From: Lachnospiraceae bacterium
Lineage (GTDB): Bacteria; Bacillota; Clostridia; Lachnospirales; Lachnospiraceae
DNA length: 5,188 bases
Direction: 5' to 3'
Assembly: GCA_017404585.1 (NCBI GenBank)
Contig: JAFRCB010000209.1
Coordinates: 1 to 5,188, forward strand
Numbering within the stretch: the stretch's first letter is position 1; every line of letters begins with the position of its first letter. The position numbers and the translations under genes were made by a program. The notes beneath the pieces were generated by a model. The model was not told where the DNA came from. It saw only the letters and a program-made list of their open reading frames with translations, and did not search any database. This document shows, in pieces, positions 1-5,188 of the stretch.

Positions 1-334
1 ATCTGGCCTGAGCGAGAGTCGTATCCTTGCCCGCTGCGAGGCGGAGAAGATCTCGCACTCTGAGTCCCTTGAATCGCACCGGCTGTTGGAACGCGTAGGA
101 TATTCCGAGGTTGGCCCTGTCCGTAATACTCATATGGGTTATGTCGATGCCGTCCAGAAGAATCTGACCGCTGGTCGGCATATAGATGCCGGAAATCAGT
201 TTGGCGAGAGTAGACTTGCCGCCCCCGTTCGGACCGGTGATGGCTACGAACCGCTCATTGATGGAAAGGCTTACGTCACTCAGGATCTCCGTGTCATCCT
301 CAGCCACATAGCCGACATGTTTTAATTCTAGCAT
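1..334 (-). CDS. SufC-like ABC ATPase, Fe-S cluster assembly (partial, 3' end outside window)
   Basis: The frame from the ATG at 334 stays open to the window edge, giving the first 111 residues of an ABC-family ATPase. It begins MLELKHVGYV and has a clean Walker A, GPNGGGKST (residues 34-42), and a Q-loop in AFQQPVRFKG (about 81-90). The stretch ITDRANLGISYAFQQPV aligns by eye with the SufC signature (E. coli: PEDRAGEGIFMAFQYPV), which separates SufC from ordinary transporter ATPases. SufC proteins power a soluble cytoplasmic SufBC(D) scaffold for Fe-S cluster assembly rather than a membrane channel. The family C-loop, Walker B and H-loop lie outside the window. In many Clostridia and archaea such a gene is paired with one SufB/D-like gene (minimal SUF type, also called SmsCB); that partner would be expected next, beyond position 1. 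GGAGG at 344-340, five bases before the ATG, fixes the start. Its own promoter and leader lie upstream. An ordinary transporter ATPase is the less likely alternative. Confidence 0.88.
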   Translation of the reverse strand, partial: MLELKHVGYVAEDDTEILSDVSLSINERFVAITGPNGGGKSTLAKLISGIYMPTSGQILLDGIDITHMSITDRANLGISYAFQQPVRFKGLRVRDLLRLAAGKDTTLAQAR

Positions 335-339
335 AAAAA

Positions 340-344
340 CCTCC
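340..344 (-). promoter_or_regulatory. Ribosome binding site of the SufC-like gene
   Basis: On the minus strand GGAGG is followed by five T residues and then ATG at 334. This is a near-ideal Shine-Dalgarno site and settles the start of a gene that is otherwise only partly visible. Confidence 0.85.
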
Positions 345-378
345 GTGGATAGCCTTGTCTTAGTCACACTCATAATGA

Positions 379-405
379 ACCGGGGATCATAACTCGGTCC
401 CCGGT
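379..405 (-). promoter_or_regulatory. Perfect 8-bp inverted repeat / leader hairpin before the SufC-like gene
   Basis: On the minus strand ACCGGGGA (405-398) and TCCCCGGT (386-379) are perfectly complementary, separated by 11 nt. Seven of the eight positions from the base upward are GC-rich enough for a stable stem. It lies between the predicted promoter and the ribosome binding site, 34 nt before GGAGG, so it would be in the 5' leader. The bases after the stem (TTCATTATGAG) are not a T-tract, so an intrinsic terminator is unlikely. It could stabilise the mRNA, be a transcription factor operator (for example for an Fe-S or redox regulator), or weakly reduce read-through from the upstream operon. 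I do not recognise it as a named riboswitch. Confidence 0.55.
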
Positions 406-418
406 AAATCCCATGTAA

Positions 419-446
419 CCTATATGATACTAGAGAATTATGTCAA
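419..446 (-). promoter_or_regulatory. Predicted sigma70/SigA-type promoter for the SufC-like gene
   Basis: A perfect -35 box, TTGACA (446-441), is followed after 16 nt by TATAGG (424-419), a 4 of 6 match to TATAAT. Transcription would start near 412, giving a leader of about 78 nt that includes the inverted repeat at 379-405. The -35 box begins 19 nt after the HAD stop codon, so the SufC-like gene can be transcribed separately from the acylation operon. The weak -10 box leaves room for activation or for a slightly different -10 choice. Confidence 0.55.
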
Positions 447-464
447 ATGCAAGCGGTGGAGCAT

Positions 465-1295
465 TTAGATGAGACCGAGTCTTTCAAGCTCTTTTGCTAC
501 ACCGTCGTCGTCGCATGATTCGCAGATAACATCCGCCTCATCCTTGACCCGCTGTTCCGCATTGGCCATCGCGACCGATAGTCCGGTCGTGCGAATCATC
601 ATAATGTCATTCATGCTGTCGCCGAATGAAATCGTGTCAGAGATATCAGCACCAAGGCATCTGCATAATCCGAGAATGGCTGCGCCTTTATTGATATCCG
701 CCCGTGTGACTTCACATGCCACGATGGGCAGATCCTCGATCATATTGGAAAAGTTCGTCGGCAGATACCCCGGTCCGAAAGCCTCAATAATTTTCTCGTA
801 ATCAGCAACTTTTCTGACAAAGAAGAACACTTTGTAGATTCCCTGTCCTGCATAATCGCCCACGGGGCGATTCTCCGGTGACGCCAGAGCTTCAATGAGG
901 CGCAGAAGTTCCGTATTTGCTCCGTCCACCTGCACTTCCTTCAGTACATCCGGATCAAATCTGCTGAAATAATCCCCATCTGTCGTCTCGTAGTTATAGA
1001 ATACGGCATATTCTTTAATTGAGGGGAGAACGTCATCAAGCATCTTTGCGTCCGCATGATTTTCATAGACGGTCTTTCCGTCTATCATTGCTCTTCCGCC
1101 GGCATGAAATATCCCGCCGTCAAAACCGATGCTCAGAATATCCTCGTTCACAAGCTCCGGACTCCGTCCGGTACATATAAAAGCTTTGTGACCGCGGGCG
1201 CGGGCAGCCCGGATCGCATCCCGCGTTCGCTGGCTCACCGTTCTGCCGGGCATAGCTAGCGTACCGTCGATGTCAAAAAAAAGCAGCTTACTCAT
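465..1295 (-). CDS. Cof-type HAD-IIB family phosphatase
   Basis: This complete 276-residue protein has the usual length and all motifs of the Cof/YidA-type HAD hydrolases. Motif I is FFDIDGTL (Asp8 nucleophile, Asp10 acid/base), motif II is ICTGRS (Thr42), the motif III lysine is likely Lys203 in ADINKGAAI, and motif IV is SFGDSMND (Asp226, Asp230). The region from about 85 to 190 is the type IIB cap that sets substrate choice. The C-terminal DDDGVAKELERLGL is typical of the family. Members dephosphorylate small cytoplasmic metabolites such as sugar phosphates, FMN or pyridoxal phosphate; the substrate cannot be told from sequence. It is the last gene of the operon: only 12 nt separate it from the DHHW gene and its ribosome binding site overlaps that gene's stop. 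A link to sugar-phosphate supply for a surface polymer is possible but unproven; it may simply be a passenger. Confidence 0.93.
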   Translation of the reverse strand: MSKLLFFDIDGTLAMPGRTVSQRTRDAIRAARARGHKAFICTGRSPELVNEDILSIGFDGGIFHAGGRAMIDGKTVYENHADAKMLDDVLPSIKEYAVFYNYETTDGDYFSRFDPDVLKEVQVDGANTELLRLIEALASPENRPVGDYAGQGIYKVFFFVRKVADYEKIIEAFGPGYLPTNFSNMIEDLPIVACEVTRADINKGAAILGLCRCLGADISDTISFGDSMNDIMMIRTTGLSVAMANAEQRVKDEADVICESCDDDGVAKELERLGLI

Positions 1296-1304
1296 TATGT
1301 CTTT

Positions 1305-1309
1305 CTCCT
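1305..1309 (-). promoter_or_regulatory. HAD gene ribosome binding site overlapping the DHHW stop codon
   Basis: AGGAG (1309-1305) sits nine bases before the HAD ATG at 1295, and its first bases are part of the TAG stop (1310-1308) of the upstream DHHW gene. Ribosomes ending on DHHW would uncover or reuse this site, so the two genes are probably translationally coupled. Confidence 0.7.
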
Positions 1310-2519
1310 ATGCTGAAGCGTTAAGGCACACCGACAGAGAATGGTCAGCGAGCAGGGTATTGGCACTGTATAAGAAAAGGACATCTGTGATTCCATTGGC
1401 CTGAATGACGTTATCAAGCCGGTTGAAGTAATACCTGGGGTCTATCATTATAATTGTATCGTAGTGCGGAACAAGGTACTGAATAAAGCTGTTGGCATAC
1501 GAATCCTTAAAGATCAGAAGCGATTTTCCGGTTCCGGCCGCAGTGTGGATCTCAACAATCGGATGGTTGCCCCCGAGGAAGACCTGATACTGGTCCTTCT
1601 CATTCAGCTTATCTCTCACATAAAGCGATGAGACAGTCTTTCCCTGATCAGCATAATATACATAATAATTGGGACAGCCCTTCGGAACATAAATCTCGAT
1701 CGTATCTCTTCGGCGGAAGCTTCCGCTCTGCGATCCGAGAGTCCCGAGGAAAGTCTCCGACAGGAGATACTCGTCGAATTCCGTCACCGGCGCGTCAATA
1801 CCGAGGCCGGGCGCGCATTTTTCGTAAACCGTCCGCGCTCCATAGCTCGTCCAGTGATGATCCGTCCGATAGAAGAGGTTCCTTGAATCGTTGGATGATT
1901 TCAGAGCTTCCGAGGCATTCGTAAATGTGACTCCGCTAAGTTTCTGACCGAACGCGTCAATATCCGCCGCCTGGTCTCTGACCGGAGCGCTGCCGGGCAG
2001 CTTATCAGGCAGGACCGCCGCCGCGCAGGGTACGACCAGCATTCTGGTGGAAAGACCGGAATGGAGCGAGGCAAAGGAATTCACCGCATTTGCAATATCA
2101 TCCAGAGCTTTCGTATCCGGCTCGACTGTCTTCTGAAGCAGATAATGATCTCTGCCCAGATATACGTCATGCGATTCCTTCATTCCGATCAGCTTGTCGT
2201 AAGCGAGCTTCAGCGAGATCCACCTGTCACGGGAAGCGAACTGGTCTGAGAAATGTGTTGCCGTATCGCTAAAGAAGCTTCCCCGCATAAGACCGTCTAC
2301 GCTGATGGCCGGTCTTTGGCTGAGATTTCGATTTTCATTTGCCGAGAAAGTCTTATCCGGTGTAAGCGCGCTGAGCGCTGTGAACACTATGATGAAGAGG
2401 GCGCACACAAGACCCGTGATATAGTTAAGACGCCTTCTCCTTTTCTGCTCACGCAGAATTCTGTTTTTTCTTCTTCTTGCTGCCCTGCTCTCAGGGATCT
2501 GTGTTTCAGAACTGTTCAT
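1308..2519 (-). CDS. DHHW-family (AlgX/AlgJ-like) membrane-anchored O-acyltransferase/esterase
   Basis: I recognise the DHHW family by YRTDHHWTSYGA and by the family marks NRNLSQRP (about 64-71 from the ATG) and IFKDSYANSF. From the ATG at 2519 it has 403 residues: a strongly basic cytoplasmic start (12 Arg/Lys in residues 12-30), one membrane segment (about 33-52, no signal cleavage site evident), then an extracytoplasmic SGNH-fold domain. By analogy with AlgX and AlgJ, the likely catalytic set is Asp220 and His222 of DHHW plus Ser340 of KDSYANSF; all are present. Such proteins take acyl groups delivered by an MBOAT partner and transfer them to a surface polymer, and the MBOAT gene lies directly upstream. 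A GTG at 2528 in the same frame would add three residues, but the ATG has the better-placed purine-rich site (AGAGAGTGG, ending five bases before it). Hydrolase rather than transferase activity cannot be excluded. Confidence 0.9.
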   Translation of the reverse strand: MNSSETQIPESRAARRRKNRILREQKRRRRLNYITGLVCALFIIVFTALSALTPDKTFSANENRNLSQRPAISVDGLMRGSFFSDTATHFSDQFASRDRWISLKLAYDKLIGMKESHDVYLGRDHYLLQKTVEPDTKALDDIANAVNSFASLHSGLSTRMLVVPCAAAVLPDKLPGSAPVRDQAADIDAFGQKLSGVTFTNASEALKSSNDSRNLFYRTDHHWTSYGARTVYEKCAPGLGIDAPVTEFDEYLLSETFLGTLGSQSGSFRRRDTIEIYVPKGCPNYYVYYADQGKTVSSLYVRDKLNEKDQYQVFLGGNHPIVEIHTAAGTGKSLLIFKDSYANSFIQYLVPHYDTIIMIDPRYYFNRLDNVIQANGITDVLFLYSANTLLADHSLSVCLNASA

Positions 2520-2551
2520 TTTGACCACTCTCTATGTAAAGGTCTCTTTCG

Positions 2552-3910
2552 TCAGAATTTGAAGTACAGGAATGATGTGTACGTGCTGCCGAGCAGCGAT
2601 GCCGTGCACAGGATCAGAAGTCCCAGACGCAGCGCAACAGCGATGAACGCAAGGACATGCTCATTAAGGCCGATATTGTTCTCGGCAAACAGCCGGTTCC
2701 ATAGGAAGCTTCCGAACGGAGTACACCCGATGAGACTCAGAACGAGCAGGATAAAGTAACTGCGAAGAACATACACCGCCGTGCGTGTTGCAAATGCAGC
2801 TCCGCCGAACATCGACAGTATCACCCTTAACGCTGACGGGATGGTCGGCGAGAAGAAGAATATCCAGCCGATCCCGGCAATAAGGCAGGTCGCAAGTCTG
2901 CGAAGCGCTTTCGGAAAACCGTCGAACCTTCCTTTAATAACAAATCTCTCGAGAATGACGAACGCGCCATGGTACAGGCCCCAGACGACAAAGCAGAACG
3001 TATTTCCGTGCCAGATACCGGTCAGCAGCCACACAACAAGCAGATTTCTCAGGATCAGAACATCCGAGACCCTGCTGCCGCCCATCGGGAAATAGACATA
3101 CTGTTTGAACCAGTTGCCCAGAGAAATATGCCAGCGCCTCCAGAATTCGGAAACGGTCAATGACATGTAAGGATAGTCAAAGTTCTTTTCGAACTCAAAT
3201 CCGAACATTTTGGACAGGCCGATCGCCATATCAGAATATCCGCTGAAATCAAAATACAGCTGCAGGCTGTAGAAAATCATCATGAGCCAGGCTCCGAGGA
3301 TCGAATTTTCCGCCTGTCCAAGCAGTGCAAATCCCGCTCCGAGAGCGTCTGCGAGCAGCACCTTCTTTCCAAGACCGACGAGGAAGAGAACACCTCCGTC
3401 CATCAGCTTGTCAGGGTCCGCTTTTCTGTTCGTAAGCTGGGCTTCCATGTCTGCATACTGGACGATCGGTCCCGATAACAGCTTCGGGAAAAAGCTTACG
3501 TACAAAATAAAATTCACCGGATTTCTCTGCGCGCCGGTCCGTTCCCCGTACACATCGAAGAGATAGGACAGCACAGTGAATGTGAAAAAGGACATTCCTA
3601 CCGGCATGTCGTCAAAAATATATTTGAATGATGCCAGAAGCACAATGTTCGCTGACGCGGACGCAATCAGGACTTTCATAGCCGCGTCCGTATGTCTGCT
3701 TATTTTCAGGTGCTCGATCTCGATTCCGCTGGCGTAATTGAAAAGAGACGCAAAGAGCAGGAATATCACTGACTTCGGGCTTCCCCACGCGTAGAAGAGA
3801 AAGCTTATGATGACAAGAAGCAGATTCTTCAAACGTGCCGGAATGACATAATAAAGTACCAGGGCAATAGGAAGAAAAACAAAGAGAAAATATATACTGT
3901 TAAATACCAT
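2552..3910 (-). CDS. MBOAT-family O-acyltransferase (AlgI/PatA/DltB-like)
   Basis: This complete 452-residue polytopic membrane protein has the classic start of the AlgI-type MBOAT group, MVFNSIYFLFVFLPI, and the typical end, STYTSFLYFKF. Hallmarks in order are FPKLLSGPIVQY (about 141-152), LYFDFSGYSDMAIGL (218-232), FWRRWHISLGNW (256-267), and WLLTGIWHGNTF (294-305), where His301 is the expected catalytic residue. A second conserved histidine, His314, is in GLYHGAF. Many hydrophobic segments span the whole protein. MBOAT proteins of this class accept an acyl group from a cytoplasmic donor such as acetyl-CoA and pass it through the membrane for O-acylation of polysaccharide, peptidoglycan or teichoic acid. 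The absence of visible dltA/dltC genes and the presence of a DHHW partner favour the AlgI-like O-acetylation role over D-alanylation. GGAGGGG at 3926-3920, nine bases before the ATG, supports the start; the gap to the previous gene is 18 nt. Acyl group and acceptor are unknown. Confidence 0.95.
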   Translation of the reverse strand: MVFNSIYFLFVFLPIALVLYYVIPARLKNLLLVIISFLFYAWGSPKSVIFLLFASLFNYASGIEIEHLKISRHTDAAMKVLIASASANIVLLASFKYIFDDMPVGMSFFTFTVLSYLFDVYGERTGAQRNPVNFILYVSFFPKLLSGPIVQYADMEAQLTNRKADPDKLMDGGVLFLVGLGKKVLLADALGAGFALLGQAENSILGAWLMMIFYSLQLYFDFSGYSDMAIGLSKMFGFEFEKNFDYPYMSLTVSEFWRRWHISLGNWFKQYVYFPMGGSRVSDVLILRNLLVVWLLTGIWHGNTFCFVVWGLYHGAFVILERFVIKGRFDGFPKALRRLATCLIAGIGWIFFFSPTIPSALRVILSMFGGAAFATRTAVYVLRSYFILLVLSLIGCTPFGSFLWNRLFAENNIGLNEHVLAFIAVALRLGLLILCTASLLGSTYTSFLYFKF

Positions 3911-3919
3911 GACAAATTT

Positions 3920-3926
3920 CCCCTCC
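3920..3926 (-). promoter_or_regulatory. Strong ribosome binding site of the MBOAT gene
   Basis: GGAGGGG (3926-3920) lies nine bases before the ATG at 3910 and begins only three bases after the TAA of the DUF4358 gene. The strength and closeness suggest the two proteins are made together. Confidence 0.75.
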
Positions 3927-3928
3927 GT

Positions 3929-4444
3929 TTACAGCGCTTTCCTGAACGCACTCTGCACTTTATCCGCGCGGGCTCCCACATACAGAAGACAGTAATTACC
4001 CGCACAGTCACATACTGCATTTTTAAGAAGTTCTGTCTGATCTACGCCATAGCCCTCAAAGCTGCTGAGCTGATTTCTGATGCGGGCATTATAAGCCTCC
4101 ATGACCGCTTCGCTCTGCCCTGCGTCCTTCAGACGGATGAGGACCAGCTCCTCAGCTCCCATATTGGTCTTCGGGCTGTAGTATACTGCTCCGTCATACT
4201 CCGACGAATCGAGCGAATAAAAGCGCTTGAGAAGCAGCATATCCGACTCTTTTGTATTGTCAAGATCCGCATCCTTTGTGACTGCGGCTTTTACTTCGTC
4301 AAATCCGGTCTTTGACGGACGTGTACTGGCTTTTGTCAGTATAAGCATGATAATGAGAGCTGCAAATGCAGCCCACTTTAGCGCTTCGACCACATAGATC
4401 CACGGCGCGACCGGTGTCTTTCTACGTTTTCGTGTCTCCCTCAC
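3929..4444 (-). CDS. DUF4358-type small membrane protein
   Basis: The 171-residue protein has a basic N-terminus (RETRKRRK), one membrane segment (about 18-37), and an outside domain of about 130 residues. The pattern LLLKRFYSLD, then YDGAVYYSP and EELVLIRLKD (about 70-107) matches my memory of DUF4358, a family of unknown function common in Clostridia; I could not run a profile search. The rest is helix-like (EAVMEAYNARIRNQLSSFEGY), followed by NAVCDCAGNYCLLYVG with Cys145, Cys147 and Cys152, which could form a disulfide outside the cell. It starts with GTG at 4444, seven bases after AAGGGG. It sits between an SGNH-like gene and the MBOAT gene, so an accessory role in surface acylation is likely, perhaps like the non-catalytic AlgF; this is inference from position only. 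No catalytic motif is visible. Confidence 0.8.
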   Translation of the reverse strand: MRETRKRRKTPVAPWIYVVEALKWAAFAALIIMLILTKASTRPSKTGFDEVKAAVTKDADLDNTKESDMLLLKRFYSLDSSEYDGAVYYSPKTNMGAEELVLIRLKDAGQSEAVMEAYNARIRNQLSSFEGYGVDQTELLKNAVCDCAGNYCLLYVGARADKVQSAFRKAL

Positions 4445-4451
4445 GGTTCTA

Positions 4452-4457
4452 CCCCTT
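4452..4457 (-). promoter_or_regulatory. Ribosome binding site deciding the GTG start of the DUF4358 gene
   Basis: AAGGGG (4457-4452) is placed seven bases before the GTG at 4444, supporting this non-ATG start. A second copy of the same eight bases (CAAGGGGT) occurs 16 nt further upstream at 4474-4467; it has no in-frame start codon next to it and may be chance or a stand-by site. Confidence 0.6.
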
Positions 4458-4499
4458 GATCTGCCAACCCCTTGCGGGACCTGCTAATAATACTCTCTG

Positions 4500-5188
4500 T
4501 TAAGCATCTCCGCCATCTGTCGTATCTTCCGCTTCTGTCTCATCCGCGGTCTCAGCTTCTTCTGTCTCTCCGCTGCCATCGGCAGAGGCCTCAGCGTCTC
4601 CGTCAGAAGCGCCTGTATCCCCATCGGTTTCTGCCGCATCGTCAGCTGTCTGCTCACTGCTGTCCGCATTTTCGGAATTTGCGGCCTCTGCGGCGGCGCT
4701 TGCATTTGCAGAAACCTGCTGGGACAGAGCATCCGCGTCACCGGTCTTCTCATACTCATAGTCGAAGGCCGTCTTCAGCATTGTTCTTGCCCAGATCGGA
4801 TACATGTCCGGGAAAAAGTGCTGACCGTCTGTATCATAAAGCTCAGGATAGTCATCAAGATAACTGTCACAGTCGATCCAGCATACGCCCAGATCGTCCG
4901 CCATCTTCTTCAATGCCTCATTGTATTCCGGAATGTTCTTGTAATTTGAATCATTCTCGATTGCGTGGGCATTGACCGGAATGATGGAATTGACAAACAG
5001 GACTGCGCCGGGTATTTTCTCACGGTAAGCCTTGATCACCTTAGTGTAGCCCTCAATAAACTCCGCGGCTGTATTCCAATAGCCGTCGACATCGTTCATT
5101 CCGTAGGTGAAGAATATACGTGTCGGGTTGGCGGAGGCAACAGCGTCGATGTAATCCATTGCATCCGTACACATCGTTCCTTTTTCCG
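4500..5188 (-). CDS. SGNH/GDSL hydrolase-like protein with acidic tail (partial, 5' end outside window)
   Basis: The frame is open from the window edge to the TAA at 4502-4500. An ATG occurs at 5174, but codons upstream of it (reading KKGT) are also open and the nucleophile block (GDS) is absent, so the true start lies beyond 5188. Numbering from that ATG, FFTYGMNDVD carries the block III GxND motif (residues 25-28), and YDTDGQHFFPDMYPIWA carries the block V Asp116-x-x-His119 pair. These are the oxyanion-hole and catalytic positions of SGNH hydrolases, which include esterases and O-acyltransferases acting on glycans. After TAFDYEYEK the fold ends and a tail rich in Ala, Asp, Glu, Ser, Thr and Gly runs to the stop. 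A gap of 55 nt without a terminator leads to DUF4358, so the gene belongs to the same operon. Location is probably outside the membrane, but any signal peptide or anchor is out of view. Confidence 0.87.
   Translation of the reverse strand, partial: EKGTMCTDAMDYIDAVASANPTRIFFTYGMNDVDGYWNTAAEFIEGYTKVIKAYREKIPGAVLFVNSIIPVNAHAIENDSNYKNIPEYNEALKKMADDLGVCWIDCDSYLDDYPELYDTDGQHFFPDMYPIWARTMLKTAFDYEYEKTGDADALSQQVSANASAAAEAANSENADSSEQTADDAAETDGDTGASDGDAEASADGSGETEEAETADETEAEDTTDGGDA
4503..4745 (-). other. Acidic low-complexity C-terminal tail of the SGNH protein
   Basis: Residues 144-224, counted from the ATG at 5174, contain 26 Asp/Glu and no Lys, Arg, His, Phe, Tyr or Trp; nearly all the rest are Ala, Ser, Thr, Gly, Gln and Asn. 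The stretch should be disordered. There is no LPXTG sorting signal or terminal membrane segment. It shows no exact repeat unit, so it does not look like a freshly expanded tandem repeat. Confidence 0.85.

Noticed and set aside
86..325. A 79-codon plus-strand frame at the left end.
   Set aside because: It is antisense to the SufC-like ATPase, whose Walker A and Q-loop are unmistakable on the minus strand.
379..405. The inverted repeat as an intrinsic terminator of the acylation operon.
   Set aside because: No T-run follows the stem on either strand, and it lies downstream of the predicted promoter for the next gene. Weak attenuation remains possible.
1521..1544. A Walker A-like string (AAGTGKS) in the DHHW protein.
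   Set aside because: The spacing does not meet the full P-loop pattern because the first position is Thr, and the segment is on the extracytoplasmic side directly before the family motif KDSYANSF.
2253..2759. A 168-codon plus-strand frame spanning the MBOAT-DHHW junction.
   Set aside because: No recognisable domain, and it is antisense to two well-supported genes with good ribosome binding sites.
2552..3910. MBOAT protein as DltB of a D-alanylation operon.
   Set aside because: No dltA or dltC gene is present in the window and the partner is a DHHW protein rather than DltD. An AlgI/PatA-like O-acylation role fits better, although genes outside the window cannot be seen.
4451..4474. Two copies of CAAGGGGT 16 nt apart upstream of the DUF4358 gene, as a regulator-binding direct repeat.
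   Set aside because: Only eight bases each, one copy is explained as the ribosome binding site, and no promoter is evident there.
4472..4975. A 167-codon open frame on the plus strand, rich in His, Arg, Pro and Ser.
   Set aside because: It is the antisense shadow of the acidic Ala/Asp/Glu tail and catalytic end of the SGNH gene; the codons of the tail read as His/Arg/Pro/Leu-rich on the other strand. The sense frame has clear SGNH motifs.

Overview
The window is a compact, entirely minus-strand stretch of what looks like a Firmicutes (Clostridia, probably Lachnospiraceae-like) chromosome. The evidence for the lineage is indirect: DHHW-family and DUF4358-family proteins next to an MBOAT acyltransferase, strong GGAGG-type ribosome binding sites, short intergenic gaps, GTG starts, and a SufC-like ATPase of the short Firmicutes type. 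I see no mobile element, CRISPR array, rRNA or tRNA.

Reading in the direction of transcription (high to low coordinates), the first five genes look like one operon. (1) The C-terminal part of an SGNH/GDSL hydrolase-like protein (5188-4500, 5' end outside the window), with the GxND and DxxH motifs and a long acidic, disordered tail. (2) A small single-pass membrane protein of the DUF4358 type (4444-3929). (3) A complete MBOAT O-acyltransferase of the AlgI/PatA/DltB class (3910-2552). (4) A membrane-anchored DHHW/AlgX-AlgJ-like acetyltransferase or esterase (2519-1308). (5) A Cof-type HAD phosphatase (1295-465), whose ribosome binding site overlaps the stop codon of gene 4. Gaps are 55, 18, 32 (or 23) and 12 nt, with no terminator between genes.

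Genes 1-4 together resemble a cell-surface acylation module. By analogy with alginate (AlgI/J/X/F), peptidoglycan (PatA/PatB) and teichoic acid (DltB/D) systems, the MBOAT protein would pass acyl groups across the membrane and the SGNH-fold proteins would move them to, or remove them from, an extracellular polymer. The polymer cannot be identified from this window. DUF4358 has no known function that I can state; its placement suggests an accessory role.

After the HAD gene there is a 130-nt gap with a good sigma70-type promoter (perfect TTGACA) and an 8-bp perfect inverted repeat in the predicted leader. It leads into a SufC-like ABC ATPase (334-1) that runs off the window. That gene probably belongs to a separate Fe-S cluster assembly operon. 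No completely new system is evident; the most unusual points are the acidic tail on the SGNH protein, the DUF4358-MBOAT-DHHW-SGNH arrangement, and the leader hairpin before the SufC-like gene.
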